Shown piece by piece: positions 17,301 to 24,505 of a stretch of 64,000 bases of DNA. Numbering within the stretch: the stretch's first letter is position 1; each line of letters opens with the position of its first letter. The notes under the pieces were generated by a model that saw nothing but the letters and a program-made list of their open reading frames with translations, did not search any database and was not told where the DNA came from. The DNA is from Verrucomicrobiia bacterium (lineage in GTDB: Bacteria; Verrucomicrobiota; Verrucomicrobiia; Limisphaerales; JAEYXS01), in the NCBI GenBank assembly GCA_036405135.1, contig DASWYF010000013.1:124001-188000 (forward strand), given 5' to 3'. Both the position numbers and the translations under genes were made by a program.

Positions 17301-17637
17301 ACAGGAGATAGAGTTCCGCGAGCAGTTGAAATACCCGCCGCTGAGCCGCGTGGCCTTGCTGACGATGAAAGGGCGGAATGAGGACAAGGTGCAGTTCTCC
17401 GCCGATCATCTGCGGAAGCAACTGGAGACGAAATTCAAAGGCTGGTCGGATCTCGTCATCGCCGGTCCAGCGCCTGCGCCGTTGGCGCGTGCCGAAACAT
17501 TTTATCGCTACCAGATCATGTTGCGGACGAAGGCCATGAGCAAACTGAGCAAGATGCTCGCGGAAATGTTGGAGAACCAAGAATGGCCGGATGATATTAC
17601 CGTGGCTGTGGATATCGACCCCGTGGACTTGATTTAA
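14344..17637 (+). CDS. priA: Primosomal helicase PriA carrying an in-frame RAYT/REP insertion
   Basis: 1097 residues without a stop, against about 730-750 for normal PriA. PriA reloads the replicative helicase at stalled forks. Residues 1-215 are the DNA-binding N-terminal part, ending in the LTLNAEQEKALAAINGALDQ helix. Residues about 217-569 are foreign (see the mobile element). PriA resumes at TTFLLHGVTGSGKTEVYLQ (Walker A about 580-587), with DEEH near 680, eight paired cysteines at about 801-845 (CPKC, CPHC, CHIC and so on) and helicase motifs V/VI (GTQMIAKGLHFPNV, QVSGRAGRG). Removing the insertion leaves about 743 residues, as expected. Start is TTG 14344 or ATG 14356. Whether the long protein works is unknown; the lack of any stop or frame break in the helicase domain argues that selection still acts. 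Confidence 0.9.
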   Translation: MKNFMIARVTLEIALRREFDYLVPSEMEGQVEVGTRVKVPFGPRQVMGVVTLVLDDSPHTNLRAIAKVIGKQSLVTPKVLQLARWIGEYYCCAPEIALKSVLPEAVRKEQEGWRERLVVRLLQIHGEPPKLSKRQQDLINVIEEWREIPLQKLVELAGTTPDTIRRLEDKGLVVIENQISERDPYEHENILPTDKLTLNAEQEKALAAINGALDQCAAGFQPAVGAGGRSQALPKETEEELLVGSKLKGGNSVQESCASADAADCRLESGSTGSRASSEAQNEDTESLFFDPKAEKGGHRGALPHWRQGAKLYFVTFRLEDSVAQQQLQVWQEEKTVWESFHPKPWSEKTQAEYSRRFTSRMEDLLDAGYGSCALAESRVGEVVENALKHFDGDRYSLGDYVVMPNHVHVLLQPGDGVELSDILYSWKSFTAKEINRILNRKGMFWRDESFDHIVRSGAQWAKFKRYIQDNPVKARLKSGFKIGKGNLVDIGDVIQLTENKGAAKQSAAGFQPAVGTGGRNQALPKETEGELLVGPKPKGGKTVQESRDSANVADCRLESGSTGLPASSNQGPTTFLLHGVTGSGKTEVYLQALAHTLEQGKGAIVLVPEISLTPQTVERFKARFSSGKCQTLVAVLHSHLSSGERHDEWHKIRQGRARIVIGARSAIFAPVDPLGLIIVDEEHEYSYKQEEAPRYHARDVAVYRGQMEGAVVVLGSATPSMESYYNVKRGKYQLLEMPTRADDKKMPIVRVIDMRSEAKKEKGIPIFSNRLKEAMHQRLEKKEQTILFLNRRGYSSSLQCPKCGYVAQCPHCSVSLTYHRRAQELRCHICGHFAPAPARCPNNECRDPAIRYAGLGTEKVEETLGKLFPNASIRRMDSDTLKRKEDYRTILGEFRRGKIDILVGTQMIAKGLHFPNVTLVGIIYADLGLHLADFRAGERTFQLLTQVSGRAGRGDVEGEVVVQAFTPFHPAIQYARRHDYIGFYEQEIEFREQLKYPPLSRVALLTMKGRNEDKVQFSADHLRKQLETKFKGWSDLVIAGPAPAPLARAETFYRYQIMLRTKAMSKLSKMLAEMLENQEWPDDITVAVDIDPVDLI
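14991..15177 (+). repeat. Left REP pair (BIME-like), 187 bases
   Basis: Two inverted palindromes of the same family face each other: ctgccgg-attccag-ccggcag at 14993-15013 and ctgccgg-ctggaat-ccggcag at 15135-15155, i.e. a REP and its reverse complement about 120 bases apart. In the PriA frame the first reads AAGFQPAV and the second DCRLESGST. The segment matches 15864-16050 over its full length without a gap, with roughly two dozen mismatches. Confidence 0.9.
15188..15863 (+). CDS. RAYT (REP-associated tyrosine transposase, Y1 HUH type), nested in priA
   Basis: The transposase domain is read in the PriA frame from about 15230 (ALPHWRQGAKLYFVTFRL) on. The HUH pair is His-Val-His at 15562-15570 within VVMPNHVHVLLQPG, followed by ILYSWKSFTAKEINRIL, GMFWRDESFDHIVR and the catalytic-Tyr motif KRYIQDNPVKARL (Tyr codon 15742-15744). 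Its own start seems to be ATG 15188 with a GGAGG site at 15177-15181, but this ATG is in the +1 frame and joins the transposase frame only by a -1 shift at eight T (15204-15211). No native stop occurs before the right REP. Function: probably single-strand nicking at REP hairpins. The start and expression mode are inferred. Confidence 0.8.
15204..15211 (+). promoter_or_regulatory. T8 run, candidate frameshift or transcriptional slippage site
   Basis: Eight T in a row follow MKTLNP-type codons from ATG 15188. With nine T, or a ribosome slipping back one base, the ATG frame continues into FFFDPKAEKGGHRG and the full RAYT. With eight T as written, the PriA frame passes straight through. A ninth T would instead put a TGA in the PriA frame directly after the run. 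Confidence 0.5.
15864..16050 (+). repeat. Right REP pair (BIME-like), 187 bases
   Basis: Palindromes at 15866-15886 (ctgccgg-attccag-ccggcag) and 16008-16028 (reverse orientation) with the same spacing as the left pair. Mismatches to the left copy fall about evenly on the three codon positions, so the translated peptide seems not to be under selection. PriA coding resumes immediately after. Confidence 0.9.
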
Positions 17638-17653
17638 GAAAAGTCCTCCGGCT

Positions 17654-17685
17654 GGCGTGAATGGAGGTGTTCACGCCGGTTTCCA
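17654..17685. terminator. Possible bidirectional terminator between priA and DUF3276 gene
   Basis: Stem ggcgtgaa (17654-17661) and ttcacgcc (17670-17677) with an eight-base loop lies between the convergent stop codons. A short T-containing stretch (ggtttcca) follows on the + strand and gacttttctt on the - strand a little further on. Moderate hairpin, weak T-runs. Confidence 0.4.
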
Positions 17686-17700
17686 TTGGTGCCGTGCCGG

Positions 17701-18045
17701 TTAATCGACGCCTTCTTCTGGCGCTTCCGTCTTCAGCGGCGTTTCCGCCGAGGTGTTCACCATCTCTTCCACCACTTTTTTGAAGTCTTCCAGGCCGGTC
17801 GCCGGGATGATGATCGTATCACGGCGTCCGCCAACATCTTCCGTGATGCGCAGGAAACGGCCACGCGGATTTTCCTTCAACGTCATGATGAACGTCTTGC
17901 GCTCGATCTGGATCTTTTCCGTGCGCAACGTTTCCTCGTTGGAGGGCGGCTTGGGGCCGGAGTGCGAGTGATGATGATGCGAGTGGGAATGGTGCCCGTG
18001 AGACGGCCGGTAACCGTAAGGCGAGGGGCGTTCGTTTGAAATCAT
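17701..18045 (-). CDS. PurA-like nucleic-acid-binding protein (DUF3276) with His-rich N-terminus
   Basis: 114 residues. The core (about 43-95) matches bacterial Pur-alpha homologues of DUF3276: IQIERKTFIMTLKENPRGR, then FLRITEDVGGRRDTIIIP and GLEDFKKVVEEM. These bind single-stranded nucleic acid as dimers. The N-terminus is unusual: residues about 15-30 (SHGHHSHSHHHHSHSG) contain nine histidines and could bind Zn or Ni, or simply be a disordered tail. It lies next to priA and near dnaG, all nucleic-acid genes, though on the opposite strand. Confidence 0.85.
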   Translation of the reverse strand: MISNERPSPYGYRPSHGHHSHSHHHHSHSGPKPPSNEETLRTEKIQIERKTFIMTLKENPRGRFLRITEDVGGRRDTIIIPATGLEDFKKVVEEMVNTSAETPLKTEAPEEGVD

Positions 18046-18149
18046 AATGACCTTATGTTCCTTTTGGACCGCCTGAATACCCGTAACTACTACCCAGACA
18101 GCTCTAGCTATTCACTTAGCATAACTAGTTCGCCCGATAGCCCCGTTTG

Positions 18150-18749
18150 TCAACTCTTGAATTTACGCGCGCTGTTGAAGCGCGGTTGCTCGCCCGGTGT
18201 CGCCGTCTTCCACGTATAAACCACCAATCCCGCCAGCATCACCCAGTGGATGATCTCCGTGGCAGATTGCAATGTGCCGAACATCTTCGCCGCCTTGTTC
18301 TTTTCATCCACCTGCCGTTGCGTCACTGGTGGTGGCAATCGCTCATAGCGGATGCGATGCAACTCCTTCATCTTCAAGTGCAGCAAGACCCCGTTCGTCA
18401 ACCCCAATACGATCAATGTCATCGCGAGGTAAAGCATCAATGACCGCGTCGCCTTGCCGGTGAACAGCCACTCTACCAACAAGTGAAACGCTGCCACACC
18501 ACCGCAGATGAAATGCATCCAGTAAAATTTCCCGGCTACAATCTCCACGGCCAGCCCCCGGTAGGCGGGAGCCATGGGATTGCGCGCACCGCCGAACACA
18601 TCCAGCATCTCGGGAGACACCAGCGCCGGTGAAATCAACGCCGCATAAACCACGACTGCTCCCAGCCACACCGCGGCATTCATCAGCCCGATGAATCTAA
18701 GGAAGGCAATCACCCGCAAATGATTAGGAAAAATCCCCGCATCTGCCAA
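18150..18749 (-). CDS. DUF4149-like integral membrane protein
   Basis: 199 residues with four hydrophobic helices: FLRFIGLMNAAVWLGAVVVY, a helix around FYWMHFICGGVAAFHLLVEW, RSLMLYLAMTLIVLGLTNGV and ATEIIHWVMLAGLVVYTW. A hydrophilic stretch rich in Lys/Arg/Glu lies between helices three and four. The arrangement resembles DUF4149 proteins of unknown role. Ends 24 bases after the BrkB-like gene on its left in the same direction, so it is the upstream partner only if transcribed together; 24 bases separate their coding ends and starts. Confidence 0.6.
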   Translation of the reverse strand: MADAGIFPNHLRVIAFLRFIGLMNAAVWLGAVVVYAALISPALVSPEMLDVFGGARNPMAPAYRGLAVEIVAGKFYWMHFICGGVAAFHLLVEWLFTGKATRSLMLYLAMTLIVLGLTNGVLLHLKMKELHRIRYERLPPPVTQRQVDEKNKAAKMFGTLQSATEIIHWVMLAGLVVYTWKTATPGEQPRFNSARKFKS

Positions 18750-18773
18750 CCCGCAATTTCACTCAATCCGCCC

Positions 18774-20390
18774 TTACACCTTCTCCTTCAATTTCTTCGC
18801 CCGCTCCTCCGCCCCTTCCTTCCACGCTTTCTCATCCTTCGGCTTGGCCGCGATCCGTGCTTCCTCCTCCTTACGCCGTACCTCTGCGTGCTTCACCAGG
18901 TCCGCGACTGTTATCTCGCTCGCCGTCTTCTGCTCTGCGTTCTGGATGATGTCGAAATCCGTCCTTACCGGATCGCGTGCGTAATCATCCTTCGTCTCGA
19001 TGCCATGCCCGTTCCCCGACCGCAACGCATCCAAAATATCCGCACACGTGATCCGCTCGATCGGCCGGGCAGGGGTGTAACCCGTCTCACCATTACCCAC
19101 TTCGTTCACCAGCTTTGCCGCCACCAATGGTTGCAACAACTGCGTCACCAACCGCGTCGGCACCTCCATATGCTGCGCCAGCACCGTGATGGAAGGCGCC
19201 TTCAACCCCAGCGCGAACCGTTCCCCGACCAGCTCCATGATCCGGAACGCCACAAACTCCCGCCCGCGCTGATGGATCGTCTCCGCCTGCCGCTCCTGCA
19301 TATACGTCTGGCGATTCTGGAACGCATACGCCACCTGCGCGCCAAAGAGCAGAATGAGCCACGAAAAATACAGACCGCTCAAAAACACCGGGATCGCTCC
19401 CAGCGACCCATACACCTTGCTCGCCGTGATCACCTTGCTCGCGAACAATACGTTGAACGTGCTGTTCGCCGTCCAGAGCCCGCCACCCACTAAGCCACCG
19501 ATGAACGCTGCACTCGGCTTCACCTTCGTGTTCGGGATCAATTGATAGAACACCGTGAAAATGATGATCAATACGATCAGCGGCACCAATGTGAAAAACA
19601 TCTCCGACATGATGGGCCACGCCTGCATCTTGCTCCGGATGAACACGAACCGCGACGACACCGTCACGCCTAGTGCCAGCACCATGAAAAGCGGTCCCAA
19701 CGTGATCACCGCCCAATACTGCACCGCACGCGATACCCAATTCCGCCCATGCGTCACCCCCCAGATATCATTGAACGTCGTCTCGATATTGCTCAGTAGG
19801 AGGATCGCCACCGCGATCAATGCGATCGTGCCCGTCACACCTAGAGTGCCGCTGTGAATGTTCGAGATGAACTCATTGATCTTCTTCACCACCTCCGCCC
19901 GCGCATCAGATGCCGTCTTATCCCGCGTATCCGTGATCAGGCCCAGTTGCGGCGCGATCTCATCCACCAGCGTATTCACCATCTTCTGCACCGGATCATC
20001 CGAGGCCGGACCAGACAGCACCGTCACCTCATTCGTCCCCTTGTTCTCGATGATCACCACATTCGTCGATCCCGTGATATCCACCGTATTCGTCGCCTGA
20101 CTGATCTTCGTCTCCTTCTCAAACTTCGCACTCTTCAGAAACGTCGCTGACACACCGATACTCACCGCCAATAGAGGAATGAGTGCCAACAAAGTCGCAT
20201 AAGCCAGGGCAGACGCGCGCACTGGACACCGGTTATCCAAAAAGTTGCGCCCCACCATCAACCAGAAATGGCAGAACTGCTGCAAAGGAGTGACCCCGCG
20301 CTCGCCCTTGCCGAAGAGACTGCGCTCATCCAGCAACGCCTCGATCTCCGCGCGCCACTTCGCCCACCAATCAGCCAATTTATTGCCCAT
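18774..20390 (-). CDS. YihY/BrkB-family membrane protein with C-terminal winged-helix-like domain
   Basis: 538 residues from ATG 20390; a start at 20408 adds six. The family core has six membrane helices beginning CPVRASALAYATLLALIPLL, with the typical FLDNRCPVRASALAY entry. Two additions stand out: a polar insert at about 88-150 (VDITGSTNVVIIENKGTNEV) after helix one, and a soluble C-terminal 150 residues whose part around LAQHMEVPTRLVTQLLQPLV and CADILDALRSGNGHG resembles an Rrf2-like winged helix. The family was once called RNase BN in error; its true function is unknown. Ends with a Lys/Glu coiled-coil-like tail. Confidence 0.8.
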   Translation of the reverse strand: MGNKLADWWAKWRAEIEALLDERSLFGKGERGVTPLQQFCHFWLMVGRNFLDNRCPVRASALAYATLLALIPLLAVSIGVSATFLKSAKFEKETKISQATNTVDITGSTNVVIIENKGTNEVTVLSGPASDDPVQKMVNTLVDEIAPQLGLITDTRDKTASDARAEVVKKINEFISNIHSGTLGVTGTIALIAVAILLLSNIETTFNDIWGVTHGRNWVSRAVQYWAVITLGPLFMVLALGVTVSSRFVFIRSKMQAWPIMSEMFFTLVPLIVLIIIFTVFYQLIPNTKVKPSAAFIGGLVGGGLWTANSTFNVLFASKVITASKVYGSLGAIPVFLSGLYFSWLILLFGAQVAYAFQNRQTYMQERQAETIHQRGREFVAFRIMELVGERFALGLKAPSITVLAQHMEVPTRLVTQLLQPLVAAKLVNEVGNGETGYTPARPIERITCADILDALRSGNGHGIETKDDYARDPVRTDFDIIQNAEQKTASEITVADLVKHAEVRRKEEEARIAAKPKDEKAWKEGAEERAKKLKEKV

Positions 20391-20522
20391 CACGGGTAAG
20401 ATAGGCACGAAAACCGCTTATGGGAAATCCAGAATAAAGCGCTGACACTTGAAGTCGCTTAGATGAAGTTGCGTTTACCCTTGAATTGTAATCCTTAAAC
20501 TTTGAAGTTTGCTTCCGCCTTT

Positions 20523-20942
20523 ATGAATTTCGAAACCGCCTCCCACACCATCAGTGACTGTGCCATCAAGATGACCCGTGCCTATGGCTCGGCGGTATTC
20601 AATGAACTCGTCATCGTCTCCTTTGCCGGTGGACGCGAGGAAGTCGTCGGCTACGTCGGTCCCCGGCCAGAGCGCGTGCAGAATGATTTCGCGGAGAACC
20701 TCCACCGTCTCAAAGGAGAACTCTTCAGCGCCAAGCACCAAACCGGTGAATTCGAATTCGCCCGCGATGCCCACGGCACCCACTTCGACGCCTTCCTCGT
20801 CCTAGGCGACTGGCTCTACCTCATCTGCAACAACACCACGCTTAGCATGGATGAGATCACCGCCAAACCCGAATGGCGCAAAGCCCAAGTCTCCTTCTTC
20901 GAAATGTCCGAAAAATTTCGGGCTGATCCTCTGAAGTTGTGA
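20523..20942 (+). CDS. Hypothetical soluble protein
   Basis: 139 residues from ATG 20523 (MNFETASHTISDCAIKMTRA); a longer frame opens at 20502. Alternating hydrophobic strands (NELVIVSFAGGREEVVGYVG and FDAFLVLGDWLYLICNN) and amphipathic helices suggest a compact alpha/beta fold. No signal peptide, membrane segment or catalytic motif seen. Family not recognised. Confidence 0.6.
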   Translation: MNFETASHTISDCAIKMTRAYGSAVFNELVIVSFAGGREEVVGYVGPRPERVQNDFAENLHRLKGELFSAKHQTGEFEFARDAHGTHFDAFLVLGDWLYLICNNTTLSMDEITAKPEWRKAQVSFFEMSEKFRADPLKL

Positions 20943-21062
20943 CTTCAAGAAAACCCCAACGGGGTTTGAATCAATCAGCCCAGGGTTGGACTGCGACGAA
21001 GGAGCTGGCCTACCCTGGGTTAGCGTGAATTTAAATGCCTACCCTGAAAGGGTTGCATCATT
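20943..21062. repeat. Three-hairpin intergenic element
   Basis: Three consecutive palindromes: aaacccc-aac-ggggttt (20951-20967), cccaggg (20979-20985) pairing with ccctggg (21013-21019) around a 27-base loop, and accct-gaa-agggt (21041-21053). I recall similar strings as dispersed repeats in PVC genomes, but only one copy is present here, so its repeat status cannot be shown from the window. Confidence 0.55.
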
Positions 21063-21130
21063 CCTGAAAGAGTCCGCTCTTCTGTGGACGTTGAACGTTT
21101 CCCCAAAAAATAGGCCTGCGGGGCAACCCG

Positions 21131-21544
21131 CTAGAGGCGGATGCTTCTCGCCCCCGACGCCTTCTGATAGATCTGCGTCTCTTCCTTCCGTCGGCACACA
21201 CGGCATGTGAAATGTTTCTGACCGTCCCAGAAGATGCTCGGCACCGCGAAAGGCTCGTGACACCCATCGCACACCTCCAGCGCATCCGATGGCTTCAACG
21301 GCAGGGCGATCCAATAATCACCCGTCTCCGCATTCAGCTCCGCGATCTGGCCCGGGATGTCATCCGCCACATAATCGAAGATGAACGCATCATCCATCAC
21401 CTCCGTGAGGCCCACCTGGCCATCCTTCATCACGATGAAATTCCCACGGAAATAACTCTGCACCACCACCTGCACGCCCACGACCGGATCCACTGCCTTC
21501 AGCGGCAGCAGAAAATCCTCCGGCGATGATTGGTAGGCACCCAT
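21131..21544 (-). CDS. Hypothetical protein with C-terminal zinc-ribbon cysteines
   Basis: 137 residues. The N-terminal 90 residues are an acidic beta-rich domain (VVGVQVVVQSYFRGNFIVMK on). The C-terminus has two Cys pairs, VCDGCHEPF and FTCRVCRRK, 21 residues apart, a probable zinc ribbon. No family recognised. It lies 18 bases downstream of the SGNH hydrolase stop on the complementary layout, sharing its direction, so the two could be one transcript with this gene last... the SGNH gene starts further right. Confidence 0.6.
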   Translation of the reverse strand: MGAYQSSPEDFLLPLKAVDPVVGVQVVVQSYFRGNFIVMKDGQVGLTEVMDDAFIFDYVADDIPGQIAELNAETGDYWIALPLKPSDALEVCDGCHEPFAVPSIFWDGQKHFTCRVCRRKEETQIYQKASGARSIRL

Positions 21545-21562
21545 GGTGGTTAAAGCAGTTCG

Positions 21563-22342
21563 TTACTTCATCAACTCCGCCAGCTTCGGCGTGATCGCAT
21601 CCGCCCAGATCTGATAGCCCTTGGCCGTCAGATGCAGGTAATCATGCATGATCTCCTTCGTCAAAGTTCCATCCGGCTGGAGGAACTTGTCGCCGATATC
21701 CAGGAAGAACACCTTCTTGCCATCATCCAGCTTCGCGATGATCTTGTTCACTTCCTTGAGCTTGTCGCGTGTGGAATTCGGCTTCTCACCGCGCGGAAAC
21801 ACTGCCAGCAAAAGGATCTTCGTATCCGGCGTTTTCGCGCGGATGGTCTCAACGATCTTCGTGACACCCTTCGCGATGCCTTCTGCTGAATCCACGCCCG
21901 AATTGTTCGTGCCGATCATCACCACCGCCGCCTTCGGCTTGATGCCTTCCAATTCACCATTCTCGATGCGCCACAACACATGCTGCGTGCGATCACCCCC
22001 GATGCCGAAATTCGCCGGCTTATAAGCGCCGAACGCATTCGTCCAGATCGCCTTCTGCCCGTTCCAACCCGCCGTGATGGAATCGCCGAGGAAGAGCAAA
22101 CCCACATCACCCTTCTTGGCAACCGCTACAAAACTCTCGTGCGATTTTTGAAAGCCTGCATTCACGACACCGTTAGTTGTCAGCTTCGGAGCCGCGATAT
22201 CCGGCGGCTGAATGATCGGCTTCGGTGCCACCGCAGGTGCCGCTGGAGTGGAAGAGGCTCCCGGTGCTGGAGGCGCAGGCTGTGCGACCGCGTTGAAAAG
22301 CGTCGCTGAGAGAAGAGTAAGCGCAAGAAAACGGGAATTCAT
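21563..22342 (-). CDS. Secreted SGNH/GDSL hydrolase (PAF-acetylhydrolase-like)
   Basis: 259 residues. Signal peptide MNSRFLALTLLSATLFNAVA, a Pro/Ala linker, then the SGNH blocks: LFLGDSITAGWNG (Ser), FGIGGDRTQHVLWRIENGEL (Gly), VMIGTNNSGVD (Asn) and MHDYLHLTAKGYQIWADAI (Asp/His). This matches the GDSL-like family close to mammalian PAF-acetylhydrolase beta/gamma subunits, used by PVC bacteria mostly to deacetylate carbohydrates or lipids outside the cytoplasm. All catalytic residues are present. Confidence 0.88.
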   Translation of the reverse strand: MNSRFLALTLLSATLFNAVAQPAPPAPGASSTPAAPAVAPKPIIQPPDIAAPKLTTNGVVNAGFQKSHESFVAVAKKGDVGLLFLGDSITAGWNGQKAIWTNAFGAYKPANFGIGGDRTQHVLWRIENGELEGIKPKAAVVMIGTNNSGVDSAEGIAKGVTKIVETIRAKTPDTKILLLAVFPRGEKPNSTRDKLKEVNKIIAKLDDGKKVFFLDIGDKFLQPDGTLTKEIMHDYLHLTAKGYQIWADAITPKLAELMK

Positions 22343-22527
22343 CGGCGCTAAATCTGGTGCTTTCTATCTGTTCTGCCAAGCGAATAAGTGTCACTTTTGT
22401 TCCGCTTTTGGACATCCCAGCGAACGGAAAAGCCATATCTAACTCTTTCTTGGCCAGCATTCTTACGAAATCGCCTTCCAAGTTGACAGACTATTGCTTT
22501 CCCCTGAGGTTCTGCTAAACGCCTGCC

Positions 22528-23400
22528 GTGTCCATGACCAGTCCGAGTCTGTTATTGCTTATTCCGGCCTACAATGAAGAGGGCCGGATAGAGCCTGTCT
22601 TGCGTGCCTACGGCGAATATTTCGCCGCCAATTACCCCGGCAAATTCCAGCTCGTCGTGGTCCTCAATGGCTGTCGGGACAACACCTTGGGCGTAGTGAA
22701 CCGCGTCGCCATGGATTACCCCTCGGTCGGTGCGCTCGATTTCCCGGCTCCAATCGGCAAAGGCGGCGCCCTCATCGAAGGTCTTAAACTAGCCCCCTTG
22801 GCCGACCTCGTCGGCTACGTGGATGCCGATGGTGCCACGCCCCCCGCAGCTTTTCATGACTTGGTGAAGCAGATGGACAAGGCCGACTGTGTCATCGGCT
22901 CTCGCTGGATTGACGGCGCTGTGCTGCATCAGGCCCAGACCAGCAAACGCCGCTTCGCCAGCCGTTGCTTCCACCTTATCGTCCAATGCCTGTTCTGGAT
23001 GAACATCCGCGACACGCAATGCGGTGCCAAGGTGATGAAGCGTGAGGCTGTGGAAAAGATTCATAGCATGCTCCGTATCGCGGACATGGCTTTTGATATC
23101 AATCTCCTCTTCGCTCTGAAACGTGCTGGCTACCGCATCCTCGAAGTGCCCACCGAATGGACCGACCAGATCGGCTCGAAAGTAGTGCTGGGCAAGACCT
23201 CGCTCACCATGCTCCTCTCCGCCATCCGTTTGCGCTTGGTGTACTCGCCTTTCTACGGCTGGCTCCGTCCTTTGCGTCCCTTGGAGACCTGGGTATATGT
23301 GAAGCTCCTCGGCGCACCGCAACCGTTGCAAGGCCCGAAGCCTCCGCCGAAAACAGCTCCTAAAGAAGATAAGGAAGACAACGATCTTCAGCCCAAGTAA
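22528..23400 (+). CDS. Family 2 glycosyltransferase, polyprenyl-phosphate sugar synthase type
   Basis: 290 residues, start GTG 22528 or ATG 22534. GT2 motifs: LLLIPAYNEEGRIEP, then YVDADGATPPAAF (metal-binding D-x-D), GSRWIDGAV and DTQCGAKVMKREA. This order is that of dolichyl/polyprenyl-phosphate glucose and mannose synthases, here without the C-terminal TM pair, though the region around LTMLLSAIRLRLVYSPFYGW may dock on the membrane. Probably loads a lipid carrier with one sugar for the envelope glycans. Its 3' end overlaps the convergent GT4 gene by 13 bases. Confidence 0.87.
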   Translation: MSMTSPSLLLLIPAYNEEGRIEPVLRAYGEYFAANYPGKFQLVVVLNGCRDNTLGVVNRVAMDYPSVGALDFPAPIGKGGALIEGLKLAPLADLVGYVDADGATPPAAFHDLVKQMDKADCVIGSRWIDGAVLHQAQTSKRRFASRCFHLIVQCLFWMNIRDTQCGAKVMKREAVEKIHSMLRIADMAFDINLLFALKRAGYRILEVPTEWTDQIGSKVVLGKTSLTMLLSAIRLRLVYSPFYGWLRPLRPLETWVYVKLLGAPQPLQGPKPPPKTAPKEDKEDNDLQPK

Positions 23401-24503
23401 CGGCGATAGATCGCTTCCAGCTTATCCAGCATCACCTCGAGGCTGTGCTCCGTCTCCACCTGCTTGCGCCCTGCGTCGAGGTATCGCTGCGTGACATCCT
23501 TCTGCTGAATCGTCTCCTTGATAGCCTTGGCGAGCGCTTCCCCATTGCCACCCGGAAAATTACGTCCTGTCACGCCTTGGCGGATGATCTCCGGCGTCCC
23601 GCCCACATCACTGCCCACCACCGCCGTCTTGCTCGCGAGCGCCTGCAACCCGATTTGCGGCACCCCTTCGTGCTTAGTGGACGCGATCACCAGCACATCT
23701 ATTGCGCGCAAAATATCCGCCACATCTTCCCGATGTCCGCACAGGTGGATGACATCGCTTAAGCCCGCATTCGCGATTTTGCCGTTCAATGCATCCTTCT
23801 GCGGTCCATCGCCTACGATGAAATACCGCGCCGCAAAACCTTCCTTCTGCAGCCGTTGAATGGCATCCAAAAACGTGTCATGGCCCTTCCATGATCGCAG
23901 CACCGAGATCATCGCAATGGCTGGCAAATCCAACCGTCCATACTTCGTGATGGCTTCGGATTTTGCTCCTTCAGGATGAAATTTCCGCACATCAATGCCG
24001 GTCGGCAACGTCGTGATGCGGTCATCCGCCAGTTGAAAATTTTCCTGAAAATGCGCTGTGATTTTCTGGCTTGTCGTCAATACATGATCTGCGAGCGTCG
24101 TGAACGCATGCCGGCTCAACCACCGGTTCGGATAGCTGACATCGATGTGACGGCTGCGGATGAGCAGGGGAACCTTTGCCATGCGACCGGCCACACCCAC
24201 GAGCCAGCCATCCGCCGAGCTGTGGGTGTTAAGGACATCAATCTTTTCCCGCTTCAACCACGACGCCAGCCGCATCGCTTCGAACGGGAATCGCAGCTTG
24301 CCCGGTCTGATTACAGCAGTGCCGATGCCTGCCTCCTGACAGCGCCCGAAGAGATTGGCATGTGAGGGAGCCATCAGCCATACCGGATGCCCTCGCTGTT
24401 TGAATCCCATCAACTCTGCGAATACGCGATGTTCCTGTCCACCCCAGCCTAATGAAGCCTCCGAGTGTGCGATACGCCAGACGCGTTGAGGTTGAGGCGC
24501 CAT
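23388..24503 (-). CDS. Family 4 glycosyltransferase
   Basis: 371 residues from ATG 24503. GT-B fold: N-terminal lobe with GWGGQEHRVFAELMGFKQRG and NTHSSADGWLVGVAGR, C-terminal lobe with AMISVLRSWKGHDTFLDAI, FIVGDGPQKDAL and the donor-binding E-x7-E-type KHEGVPQIGLQALASKTAVV then GGTPEII. Likely adds a sugar to a lipid-linked glycan or LPS core. It starts two bases after the stop of the methyltransferase gene, so they form an operon. Confidence 0.88.
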   Translation of the reverse strand: MAPQPQRVWRIAHSEASLGWGGQEHRVFAELMGFKQRGHPVWLMAPSHANLFGRCQEAGIGTAVIRPGKLRFPFEAMRLASWLKREKIDVLNTHSSADGWLVGVAGRMAKVPLLIRSRHIDVSYPNRWLSRHAFTTLADHVLTTSQKITAHFQENFQLADDRITTLPTGIDVRKFHPEGAKSEAITKYGRLDLPAIAMISVLRSWKGHDTFLDAIQRLQKEGFAARYFIVGDGPQKDALNGKIANAGLSDVIHLCGHREDVADILRAIDVLVIASTKHEGVPQIGLQALASKTAVVGSDVGGTPEIIRQGVTGRNFPGGNGEALAKAIKETIQQKDVTQRYLDAGRKQVETEHSLEVMLDKLEAIYRRYLG

Positions 24504-24505
24504 TC

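Noticed and set aside
18046-18149. tRNA or small RNA in the gap
   Set aside because: No cloverleaf, anticodon or TTC-type arm could be fitted; the gap seems to be ordinary upstream sequence.
18720-19493. 257-codon open frame on the plus strand
   Set aside because: Arg/Pro/Leu-rich shadow of the BrkB-like gene.
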